From positions 1 through 64,000 of the forward strand of contig NZ_SRYZ01000010.1 of the NCBI RefSeq assembly GCF_004793475.1: DNA of 64,000 nt. The letters run 5' to 3'. This document shows positions 51,935 through 59,465 of this stretch, in pieces (positions within the stretch are counted from its first letter, which is position 1; every line of letters begins with the position of its first letter). Source of the stretch: Bacteroides muris (ex Afrizal et al. 2022) (lineage in GTDB: Bacteria > Bacteroidota > Bacteroidia > Bacteroidales > Bacteroidaceae). Under the pieces are notes generated by a model. It did not search any database, had not been told where the DNA came from, and saw only the letters and a program-made list of their open reading frames with translations. The position numbers and the translations under genes were made by a program.

Positions 51935-53710
51935 ATGAAAAAATATATATACATAGCAGCTATCGCACTTGCAGCCGTCACCCTGACCGGTTGTGAAGAT
52001 CTTCTTGATAGCGAGAATTTTATTGAATCAAATACCGGTAACTTCCCGGCTTCACCGGCAGATGCGGAGAAGCAACTAACTGCAGTATATGCTACTCTGA
52101 ATCAGGCTATGGCTACTCCTACTGCCAATTATTTCTATGTGTCGGAGGTTGCATGCGACGACCGCTTTGGCGGTGGCGGAGAAAACGACTTTGAGTCAAT
52201 GGCCGACGGGCATTTGATGAAGGCTACCGATGTTCAGTTTGACTCTTTCTGGAAGTTCCGTTACAATGGAATTTTTCGTGCAAATTGTGCCATTGAAGGC
52301 TTGATTGCGCAGGAGTCGGCATTCACAGATAAGGAAGCTCATGGGCAATACTTGGGTGAAGCCTATTATTTACGCGCTTATTTTTATAACGAACTGGTTG
52401 AAATGTTTGGCGCCGTACCTTTGATTACTTCTACGGCTCAAGAAACCAACATCCCGAGAACTCCCGTAGATGAAGTCTATGCACAAATTGCTGCCGATTT
52501 GAAAAATGCCATTGAGTTGATGTCCGGCAAGAAGTATAACCAGTATGTGGAAATCGGACATGCAACCAAGTGGGCTGCCGAGGCTTTGATGGCGCGTGTG
52601 TATTTATTCTATACAGGTTTTTATGGTAAAGATTCTCTTCCATTGGTTACGGCAGATGGTGTGGGAAGTATTTCTAAATCTGAAGTTGTTGCTTGGATTG
52701 ATGATTGCGTGGCCAATTCCGGACATTCTCTTGTCAATGATTACCGCAATTTGTGGCCCTATACCAATGAGTTTACTGTAGGTGACTATGAATACACCAA
52801 GAATGCCACCGATGCCGCTGGAAATGCTTTGCGGTGGGCCGAAAATGGCAATGAGGAAACTGTATTTGCCGTGAAGTTCTGTAACTATGCAGGCTGGGAT
52901 TCTGATGGGCAGATGGGGTTCACCAACCAGTTTATTCTTTATTTTGGTCTTCGTGCTGATAATGGTGGTGAAAGCACATTCCCCTTCGGACAAGGCTGGG
53001 GACAAGGTCCTGTTGCAGCTACTATTTGGGACGAATGGCAGGCATCCGAACCGGATGATGTGCGTATGCGTGCTTCCATCTTGAATGTGAATGAGGAGTT
53101 ACCGAATTATGTATTCGGCGCCGACAAGCAAATGGAAGAATGTGGTTTGTGGAGCAAAAAGATGGCACCGATTTTGGCTAAGAAGCCTATCGAGTCCGGT
53201 AAGGTTTCTGCATGGAATAAATCCTTGTTCTGGGTAGCTTATGATGCTTTTGATAAAGCTAATAACGGTGATGAAATGCAGGGAGCACATTTCCAGGATT
53301 TGATTACCATACGTTATGCCGATGTACTGTTGATGCAATCCGAGTTGAAGGAAGATGCTGCCGGCATCAATCAAGTGCGTGCACGTGCAGGGCTGGCTCC
53401 TATTCCGGGTTATAGCCTTGAACTGTTGCAGCGCGAACGCCGCCACGAACTTTGTTTTGAAGGTCGTCGTTGGGCTGACATCCGTCGTTGGGGTATTGCA
53501 GAAGAAATGCTGGATAAAAAGAACGGCGTGACTATCTGGAACAAGGGAGTACAAACCGTAATGAGGGACGGTAAGTATAAGGAACGCTATAAAGCTACTA
53601 ACGGCTTCTTCCCCATTCCGAAAGCTCAAGTTGACTTATCAGCAGGTTTGTTGGAACAGAATCCCGGTTGGGATGAAGCCAGTGCAAACTTTAGTGGATG
53701 GAATTTCTAA
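51935..53710 (+). CDS. SusD-like glycan-binding lipoprotein, second copy
   Basis: 591-residue surface lipoprotein (lipobox TLTGC, Cys20) starting 15 bases after the second SusC. Family features: CEDLLDSENFIESNTGNFPA, LGEAYYLRAYFYNELVEMFG with AVPLI, ITIRYADVLLMQSEL, and the conserved end ELLQRERRHELCFEGRRWAD and IRRWGIAEEML. It is the lid of the second transporter. Sequence similarity to the first SusD is limited to these family positions. Confidence 0.95.
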   Translation: MKKYIYIAAIALAAVTLTGCEDLLDSENFIESNTGNFPASPADAEKQLTAVYATLNQAMATPTANYFYVSEVACDDRFGGGGENDFESMADGHLMKATDVQFDSFWKFRYNGIFRANCAIEGLIAQESAFTDKEAHGQYLGEAYYLRAYFYNELVEMFGAVPLITSTAQETNIPRTPVDEVYAQIAADLKNAIELMSGKKYNQYVEIGHATKWAAEALMARVYLFYTGFYGKDSLPLVTADGVGSISKSEVVAWIDDCVANSGHSLVNDYRNLWPYTNEFTVGDYEYTKNATDAAGNALRWAENGNEETVFAVKFCNYAGWDSDGQMGFTNQFILYFGLRADNGGESTFPFGQGWGQGPVAATIWDEWQASEPDDVRMRASILNVNEELPNYVFGADKQMEECGLWSKKMAPILAKKPIESGKVSAWNKSLFWVAYDAFDKANNGDEMQGAHFQDLITIRYADVLLMQSELKEDAAGINQVRARAGLAPIPGYSLELLQRERRHELCFEGRRWADIRRWGIAEEMLDKKNGVTIWNKGVQTVMRDGKYKERYKATNGFFPIPKAQVDLSAGLLEQNPGWDEASANFSGWNF

Positions 53711-53729
53711 TAATTAAAATTGAAATACA

Positions 53730-54545
53730 ATGAAAAAGATAATGATATTTTCGCTGTTGGTAGCTTCTTTGTCGTTTGCAGCCTGCGACCCTATCGAGGA
53801 CAGAGAAGAAATGACTGGCAGCATTACAGTAGACCAAATTCAGGCTACTGTAACCGTAGAACAGATTGACGGTCAGAATGTAAATAAGGTCTTTTTTGAG
53901 TGTAAAAGTCCTATCAGTTGTCAATGGACCAATGGAGTTGATACGAAAGCGGGGGCAAGCGGTGAAATGTTTCTGCTTTTATCAGGTGAAAATACTATCA
54001 CTTTGAAGGGGTTGTGTGCCGACGGTTCTATTGTGGAAAAAAACTTTCCTATAAATGTGGATAAAATACATTATGCCATTGATCCGGCTTATGGTTTATT
54101 GTTTGGTTCCGGTGAAAAGGTTTGGAAATGGGCTGAAACCGATTGTTTAGGAAATGGTGGATGGCGTGCAGATCAGCAAGGTCCGGAATGGTGGAAATTA
54201 TCTCCAACAGATGTTGAAGGACAAATGGCTACGGAAGGAGGTAACGCAACTATGAAGTTCTCTTTAATCGGGAAAAAGATAGAGTTTAGTAATGGTAAAT
54301 CTGGTGTTATTAATTTTACTACAGGAGATGCTTGCTTTAATGGTTGGTATGGTACATTTACTTCTACTTGTGGAGTTTTGTGTGGTAAGGCATTTAATGA
54401 TTGCTATATATCTGCAGGGACTATGATTACAAAATATCAACTCGTTTCATTAACCGAAGATAGATTAGTGTTAGGTTGGTGCGAAAATGAGACCAATGCG
54501 GAGTGGTCTGGAACTGGCTGGTGGTGGGTCTTTGAAGCCCAATAA
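53730..54545 (+). CDS. Lipoprotein of the second SusC/D operon, possible glycan-binding protein
   Basis: 271-residue lipoprotein (lipobox SFAAC, Cys19) not recognised as a known family. After an acidic spacer comes a PKD/Ig-like domain of about 90 residues (TVTVEQIDGQNVNKVFFECK to FPINVDKIHYAID). A beta-rich domain follows with many Trp, Gly and Cys (KVWKWAETDCLGNGGWRADQ, GPEWWKLSPTD, CFNGWYGTFTSTCGVLCG). It ends TGWWWVFEAQ. Position (19 bases after SusD) and exposed aromatic residues suggest a surface glycan-binding protein with a lipocalin-like sandwich; that function is inference. Several cysteines are unusual for a Bacteroides surface lipoprotein. Confidence 0.7.
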   Translation: MKKIMIFSLLVASLSFAACDPIEDREEMTGSITVDQIQATVTVEQIDGQNVNKVFFECKSPISCQWTNGVDTKAGASGEMFLLLSGENTITLKGLCADGSIVEKNFPINVDKIHYAIDPAYGLLFGSGEKVWKWAETDCLGNGGWRADQQGPEWWKLSPTDVEGQMATEGGNATMKFSLIGKKIEFSNGKSGVINFTTGDACFNGWYGTFTSTCGVLCGKAFNDCYISAGTMITKYQLVSLTEDRLVLGWCENETNAEWSGTGWWWVFEAQ

Positions 54546-54609
54546 AATGGAGCATGGGGTGTAAAGTGTACGACTTTACACCTCACATACAACTTTAAAA
54601 TCTTAGATT

Positions 54610-55344
54610 ATGAAACGAATTTATTTATTTTCAATCTCTTTGTTGGTATTGTTGTTGCTAAATACATTACCAATAAGGGCAGATGTATTGGGTCCTTATA
54701 TAGCGGAAGGTAATACTCCTGATATTCGTGTAGGATATGGGCGTATTGTGTGTGTTATGCAGTCAACATTACCAGTAACTGGAAGTGTTACAATTCGTGA
54801 TGAAAAAGGGATTCAATATGTACTAAAAGCTCATGAGCCAGGAAGTGCTCCTAATTGTTACTTTGTTGCTTATGGAACATATAGCGTTGTTGGAATGGAA
54901 TCTGGTATCATGAATTCTAATTGGGGACAATTGAAGGTCGGTTCTACATTTACTGTTGCTAGCAGCACTGGGTATATTGGCCTTACTTATACCGGCCCAA
55001 CTCCAAGTATTATTCAAGCACCAGGTAGTTATGATAATGCACCTCCTGCAAAAGATGGTTACGCAATAATGGAAGTTTATGGGATTGGGGCTAATGGCAG
55101 TGGTACATTGATAGATTCTGATGGGGAAAACTATTCCATATACAATTATACTGGCTATATAGGTGGTTCTCATTATTTTTATATTAAGCCAGGTACATAT
55201 ACTGTTAAAGCTATAGGTACTAGTGGTAATTATATTTATATAGACATTAATGGGATGAAGAAATATCTTTCAGAAGGTGCATCTTTTACTATTCTACATG
55301 TAGGAAGTAACATTTCAATTGTTTTTAGTACAAAGCCTATTTGA
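54610..55344 (+). CDS. Exported protein with two internal repeats, unknown function
   Basis: 244 residues with a type I signal peptide (MKRIYLFSISLLVLLLLNTLPIRA) and no lipobox. The mature part is two tandem domains of about 95 residues. The first starts GYGRIVCVMQSTLPVTGSVT and the second GYAIMEVYGIGANGSGTLID. Aligned features are a YGTYSVVG/PGTYTVKA turn, a GSTFTV/GASFTI strand and an IxLTYTGP/ISIVFSTKP end. Glycine, serine and tyrosine are abundant and charge is low. Base composition is visibly more A/T-rich than the neighbours. It lies 64 bases after the previous gene and may share its transcript. I do not recognise the family; a secreted carbohydrate-binding or adhesive role is only a guess. 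Confidence 0.65.
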   Translation: MKRIYLFSISLLVLLLLNTLPIRADVLGPYIAEGNTPDIRVGYGRIVCVMQSTLPVTGSVTIRDEKGIQYVLKAHEPGSAPNCYFVAYGTYSVVGMESGIMNSNWGQLKVGSTFTVASSTGYIGLTYTGPTPSIIQAPGSYDNAPPAKDGYAIMEVYGIGANGSGTLIDSDGENYSIYNYTGYIGGSHYFYIKPGTYTVKAIGTSGNYIYIDINGMKKYLSEGASFTILHVGSNISIVFSTKPI

Positions 55345-55476
55345 AATTATTTAAAATTCTAGGATATTTCAACTCAAAGCAGTTGTCGTTACCTCCCCGA
55401 CTTCATTAGTCGCCCGTAACATCGGATAATTGTAAATGCATTAACCGAATAGTACAATTGTTTAATGGTTAAATCA

Positions 55477-55506
55477 GGAAAGGCAGGTCGTGAGATTCGC
55501 CTTTTT
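55477..55506 (+). terminator. Hairpin terminator before the GH43 gene
   Basis: GGAAAGGC and GCCTTTTT close a 14-base loop (AGGTCGTGAGATTC). Twenty-seven of 30 bases recur at 56687-56716, on the other side of the GH43 gene. Confidence 0.65.
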
Positions 55507-55540
55507 ATATAAATATGTGAAGTTTTCAATCAAAACAGTT

Positions 55541-56626
55541 ATGAAACGAAGAAAGTGGAATTTGTTTTTTATTGTTGCTATCCCTTTAGTTTGCAGTTGC
55601 GGCACGAAGCAGCAGCAAGACACCGCTCAGTGTATCCCTGAAGAGGGTGTAAGAAAGACGATGAGATATTTGGTACCGGACGATTATATGGCAGATCCGG
55701 CTGTGCATGTCTTTAATGATCGGCTTTATATTTATCCTTCTCATGATTGGGAAAGTGGGATTGTTGAGAATGATAACGGTGACCATTTCAATATGAAGGA
55801 TTATCATGTGTTTTCTACTACTGACGTGATGCAGGGGGAAATAAAAGACCATGGTGTAGTGCTTAAAGTGGAGGATATTCCTTGGGCAGGTCGACAGCTG
55901 TGGGATTGCGATGTGGTGGAAAAGGACGGAAAGTATTACATGTATTTTCCTTTGAAGGATAGGAATGATATTTTTCGTATAGGAGTAGCAGTGGGCGATT
56001 GCCCCGAGGGACCGTTTGTTCCTCAACCGGCACCTATCAAGGGTAGCTATAGCATCGACCCTGCTGTGCTTGATGATGGAAATGGCAATTATTATATGTA
56101 TTTCGGCGGACTGTGGGGTGGCCAGTTGCAGCGCTACCGCGACAACAAGGCATTGGAGTGTGCCGTCTTCCCAGCTGATGATGAACCGGCGCTTCCTTCG
56201 CGTGTGGTGAAACTGAGTGAAGATATGCTGGAGTTTGCCGAAGTGCCTCGGGAGGTGATTGTATTGGGCGAGGATGGTAAACCGTTGCCGGCCGGTGACA
56301 ATATGCGTCGTTTCTTCGAGGCAAGTTGGATACATAAGTACAATGGACGCTATTACTTTTCTTACTCTACCGGTGATACTCACCGCTTGTGCTATGCCAT
56401 AGGCGATAATCCTTATGGCCCTTTCATCTATCAAGGGGTTATTCTTACTCCGGTAGTGGGATGGACTACGCATCATTCTATTGTGGAGTATAAGGGGAAA
56501 TGGTATCTGTTCCATCACGATAGTGCTCCCAGCAATGGTAAGACTTGGCTTCGCAGTCTGAAAGTCTGTGAATTGGAATATGATTCCGAAGGACGTATCA
56601 TCACAATTGATGGAGGAGGAAAATAG
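55541..56626 (+). CDS. GH43-family glycosidase lipoprotein
   Basis: 361-residue lipoprotein (lipobox LVCSC, Cys20) with a five-bladed propeller of the GH43 type. The catalytic base Asp lies in MADPAVHVFNDRLYIYPSHD, the second acidic residue in SIDPAVLDDGNGNYYMYFGG, and the acid Glu in RFFEASWIHKYNGRYYF. Family stretches WDCDVVEKDGKYYMYF and HHSIVEYKGKWYLFHHDS are also present. GH43 enzymes usually release arabinose or xylose, so it may trim side chains or belong to a different substrate. I chose ATG 55541; an in-frame GTG at 55490 lies inside the upstream terminator. It is bracketed by two near-identical terminators and no operator of the shared type was seen before it. Confidence 0.82.
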   Translation: MKRRKWNLFFIVAIPLVCSCGTKQQQDTAQCIPEEGVRKTMRYLVPDDYMADPAVHVFNDRLYIYPSHDWESGIVENDNGDHFNMKDYHVFSTTDVMQGEIKDHGVVLKVEDIPWAGRQLWDCDVVEKDGKYYMYFPLKDRNDIFRIGVAVGDCPEGPFVPQPAPIKGSYSIDPAVLDDGNGNYYMYFGGLWGGQLQRYRDNKALECAVFPADDEPALPSRVVKLSEDMLEFAEVPREVIVLGEDGKPLPAGDNMRRFFEASWIHKYNGRYYFSYSTGDTHRLCYAIGDNPYGPFIYQGVILTPVVGWTTHHSIVEYKGKWYLFHHDSAPSNGKTWLRSLKVCELEYDSEGRIITIDGGGK

Positions 56627-56686
56627 AAAGACTTCTTTTTCAGAATATTCAGCAAATGCCCCTTCTTGATAATTGGGGATACTCAA

Positions 56687-56716
56687 GAAAAGGCGGGTCG
56701 TGGGATTCGCCTTTTT
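56687..56716 (+). terminator. Hairpin terminator after the GH43 gene
   Basis: GAAAAGGCG and CGCCTTTTT with loop GGTCGTGGGATT. It is a near copy of 55477-55506. A second hairpin TTCTTGA/TCAAGAA (56663-56689) lies just upstream. Confidence 0.75.
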
Positions 56717-56811
56717 GCTGTCATTCGCTATTGTGTTTCTGGATGCAATTCATATTCCTCTTTGCATTCCCTCTGATGTTAGGGTGCAAAATGTCCCTTT
56801 TTATCCTTGCA

Positions 56812-56864
56812 CTTCCTTCACCTCCTTCTCCCATCCTCCTGTTTATCGGCTTTCCCGGTGAAAC
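56812..56864 (-). repeat. Inverted copy of the interspersed repeat, left of HU/VapE
   Basis: Read on the minus strand it begins GTTTCACCGGGAAAGCCGAT and ends GGTGAAGGAAG. The copy at 59179-59239 begins GTTTCACCGGAAAG and also ends GGTGAAGGAAG on the plus strand. The two copies face each other across the HU/VapE pair. Confidence 0.6.
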
Positions 56865-56876
56865 CGCTTTCCGTCC

Positions 56877-57542
56877 TCACCGCCCCGTCTTTGCATCGCG
56901 CGACACACCGTAGTATCCCGGCATGGCCCGGTAGATGGGTTGCGTGGGTTTCCCCACATTCTTCAGCTTGCCCTCTTGCTGCAACCGTTTCAGGTGGACG
57001 TTTGCGGTGGTGCGTGCCATGCCGCACAGCTCTTGGAAGTCACTGCGAATCAGCATGTCGTGGTCGGCAAAGTATTCTTTCAGCTTCATGTCTATCTCCA
57101 CTTCCGAAAGCTTCAGGGAGTGGCGAGTGTATTTACTGCGGATGGCACTGACTCCCGTCATCGCTTGTTTCAGCCTGACGTCGGGACGGAAGCTGATGCT
57201 TTTCAGCCGGAGTTTCAGGTGCTTGTTCGGGGTGCTGCGGGTCACTTTCTGTGTGGCTTCCAGGGTGGGGGCGAAGTAGCCCAGCCCTTCGATGTGCACC
57301 TCGTGCCCGTCGCGCAGTTCTTCGCCGCAGATTTGCGTCAGGCAGTCTATCGCGTTCATCACGTCGCCCACCGTGAGCGAGCTGCGGGCATGCACGCGGT
57401 TGTAGAGCTGCCGCATGGTTACTTTCCCGTTGAGCAACGGGCGGGGATGGAGGCCTCTCTCTTCCGGGGTTTCCTCGTTGGTGCCGGGATTCTCGTACCA
57501 GTCATATAGTATTGCCATATCAATAGGTTTTAGTGCGTTCAA
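56877..57542 (-). CDS. HU-like DNA-binding protein with C-terminal winged helix
   Basis: 221 residues. Residues about 35-130 resemble the long HU-HIG variant found in Bacteroidota (LLNGKVTMRQLYNRVHARSS, VGDVMNAIDCLTQICGEELR, GHEVHIEGLGYFAPTLEA), and PNKHLKLRLKSISFRPDVRL is the DNA-binding arm region. Residues about 145-210 look like a helix-turn-helix or winged helix (DFQELCGMARTTANVHLKRL, QQEGKLKNVG). It is divergent from the VapE-like gene, with a 22-bp repeat array starting 40 bases before its ATG. Such HU/VapE pairs are scattered in Bacteroides genomes and often sit at variable loci. It may bind the array; that is inference. Confidence 0.82.
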   Translation of the reverse strand: MNALKPIDMAILYDWYENPGTNEETPEERGLHPRPLLNGKVTMRQLYNRVHARSSLTVGDVMNAIDCLTQICGEELRDGHEVHIEGLGYFAPTLEATQKVTRSTPNKHLKLRLKSISFRPDVRLKQAMTGVSAIRSKYTRHSLKLSEVEIDMKLKEYFADHDMLIRSDFQELCGMARTTANVHLKRLQQEGKLKNVGKPTQPIYRAMPGYYGVSRDAKTGR

Positions 57543-57581
57543 CGTATTTGTTTCTTCCCTCGGAAGTGTCTTCCTGCAAGT

Positions 57582-57669
57582 GAACGACTCCGGTCGGCAG
57601 AACGAACGACCCGGGCCGTTCGATTGAACGACCTAGGTCAGCCGATTGAACGACCCGGGTCGTTCACTT
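57582..57669. repeat. Four 22-bp iteron-like repeats between HU and VapE genes
   Basis: Units start at 57582, 57604, 57626 and 57648, exactly 22 bp apart. All begin GAACGAC and share GG at positions 11-12 and C at 14. Each contains a palindrome: GACCTAGGTC in unit 3, GAACGACCCGGGTCGTTC (perfect, 18 nt) in unit 4, and one-mismatch forms in units 1 and 2. The spacing is about two helical turns, as in plasmid iterons or multi-site operators. Confidence 0.8.
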
Positions 57670-57876
57670 GTAAGGAACCGTGCAAATATACTGAAAATAA
57701 AGGGTTCCGCAGCATAAATAGGTATGTTTGTCAGCAGGAATGATTTTTGAAGAATAATCGGAGAATGACTTGCAAAACGCCCTCGGCAGGCAGTAATTTT
57801 GGCGAAGAGGCGAGAGGAAAGAAAGGATGATGCCCTTCCCCGGAACCTTCAAACAATCATTTTAATAAAAATACTT

Positions 57877-59205
57877 ATGAAGAAAAAACTGATGACTTTA
57901 CAGCAACACCGACTCTTGAAGGAAGCGGGACAACTGATAGCCTTTTCCGAAAGGCTGAAACACGTACAAAAAGAAACGACCGACCGAAACCGGGAGGAGC
58001 GGGAAGAAAAGTGCCGCCGGAGCGCGAAAGCCGCAAGCACCGTGACTGCACTGAGCGGTGACATCGAGGAGTTCTTCACTTCGCGCTACGACTTTCGCTA
58101 TAATCTGCTGACGGATGAAACCGAGTTCCGCCCCGCCGGACAACGCTCTGCCGCCTTCACCCCCGTGGGCAAGCGCGAGTTGAACACTTTCTGCATCGAA
58201 GCCCATGCCGAAGGTATTCCTTGCTGGGACAAGGACTTGAACCGATATGTCTATTCCACTTACATCCCTGCCTACCATCCCTTCCTGCTCTACATGGACG
58301 AACTGCCCGATTGGGACGGCAAGGACCGGCTGACTGCGCTTGCCTGCCGCGTCTCTTCTCGGCCTCACTGGGTGCGGGGATTCCATACCTGGATGCTGGG
58401 ACTTGCCTCGCAATGGATGGGCGTGTCTGGACTGCATGCCAACAGCGTGGCTCCCGTTCTCGTCAGCCGCGAGCAGGGACGACGGAAATCCAGCTTCTGC
58501 CGTGCCTTGATGCCCGATGTGCTGGCACGCTACTACACCGACAACCTGAAACTGACCTCGCAGGGACAAGCCGAAAGGATGCTGGCGGAAATGGGGCTGC
58601 TCAATATGGACGAGTTCGACAAGTATGCCGACAACAAAATGCCCTTACTGAAAAATTTGATGCAGATGTCGGTGCTCAACATCCGCAAGGCCTATCAGCA
58701 GAACTTCAGGCAACTGCCCCGTATCGCCTCGTTCATCGGAACCAGCAACCGGTTCGACCTGCTGACCGACCCTACCGGGAGCCGGCGCTTCCTCTGCATA
58801 GAGGTGAAGCACAACATTGACTGCATGGGCATAGAGCACGACCAGATTTTTGCCCAACTGAAAGCGGAACTCATTGCCGGGCGGCGCAGCTGGTTCACCA
58901 AGTCGGAGGAGGAGGAATTGCAACGGCACAACGAGGCTTTCTATCGTGTCAGCCTTGCCGAGGAGGCGGTTCGCAGCTTGTTCCGTGCCCCGCTTTCGGC
59001 AGAGAAGAGCCTCGACCTGACTGCCGCCGACATCTTTGACGAGTTGCAAAAAACGCATCCCGCCCTGATGCGTGGCAGCAATCCCATGCAGTTCGGTTCG
59101 GTGCTGCTGCGGGCGGGACTGAAACGCCGGCATACGAAGTACGGCAATGTGTACGAGGTGGTGAGAAAGAAAAAAGAAGTTTCACCGGAAAGGGTTGAAC
59201 GATAG
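57877..59205 (+). CDS. VapE-like P-loop protein with DUF3874 tail
   Basis: 442 residues, related to virulence-associated protein E / phage-type primase-helicase domains. An N-terminal helical basic region is followed by a BT4734-like part (FFTSRYDFRYNLLTDETEFR). The ATPase domain follows with a modified P-loop (LVSREQGRRKSSFCRAL, where GRRKS replaces the usual GxGKS), Walker B-like LLNMDEFDKYAD, a sensor-like IASFIGTSNRFDLLTDPTG and RRFLCIEV. A DUF3874-like C terminus ends it (SNPMQFGSVLLRAGLKRRHT). I chose ATG 57877; an upstream in-frame TTG (57799) adds an unlikely leader. The end of the gene lies inside the interspersed repeat. No integrase or primase is nearby. Confidence 0.8.
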   Translation: MKKKLMTLQQHRLLKEAGQLIAFSERLKHVQKETTDRNREEREEKCRRSAKAASTVTALSGDIEEFFTSRYDFRYNLLTDETEFRPAGQRSAAFTPVGKRELNTFCIEAHAEGIPCWDKDLNRYVYSTYIPAYHPFLLYMDELPDWDGKDRLTALACRVSSRPHWVRGFHTWMLGLASQWMGVSGLHANSVAPVLVSREQGRRKSSFCRALMPDVLARYYTDNLKLTSQGQAERMLAEMGLLNMDEFDKYADNKMPLLKNLMQMSVLNIRKAYQQNFRQLPRIASFIGTSNRFDLLTDPTGSRRFLCIEVKHNIDCMGIEHDQIFAQLKAELIAGRRSWFTKSEEEELQRHNEAFYRVSLAEEAVRSLFRAPLSAEKSLDLTAADIFDELQKTHPALMRGSNPMQFGSVLLRAGLKRRHTKYGNVYEVVRKKKEVSPERVER

Positions 59206-59239
59206 GGAAATAATGCGAAAGGTGAAGGGGTGAAGGAAG
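59179..59239 (+). repeat. Interspersed repeat, right of HU/VapE
   Basis: Begins GTTTCACCGGAAAGGGTTGA and ends GGTGAAGGAAG. The first 27 bases are also the last codons of the VapE-like gene. It matches 12633-12692 in direct orientation, sharing the blocks GATAGGG, ATGC-GAAA and GAAGG. Confidence 0.6.
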
Positions 59240-59430
59240 AGAAAGCCGGTTTATAATCTCATTACGGATTGACATAGATTCCTATTAATTCAGGTTGTAG
59301 ATGCCGATGGGATAAATATTTTCGCTCATAATGACTGTATATTTTATAGATTTCTACAAAAGTAACTTCTTTATAAGAACAAAACAAGCGAAAGTTGCGA
59401 TTTTCACTACTCCTTGTCAGATAAAAAACT

Positions 59431-59438
59431 TATCTTTG
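59431..59438 (+). promoter_or_regulatory. Promoter -7 box of the Rid-family gene
   Basis: TATCTTTG, 27 bases before the ATG at 59466. The position supports that start over the upstream in-frame ATG at 59331. Confidence 0.55.
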
Positions 59439-59465
59439 CGATTGAAACAATCTCTTGTTAATGAT

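Noticed and set aside
55490-55540. GTG start for the GH43 gene
   Set aside because: It lies inside the terminator hairpin and would put 17 residues before a standard lipoprotein signal that starts at ATG 55541.
57582-57669. CRISPR array
   Set aside because: Units are contiguous 22-bp repeats without unique spacers and no cas genes are near.
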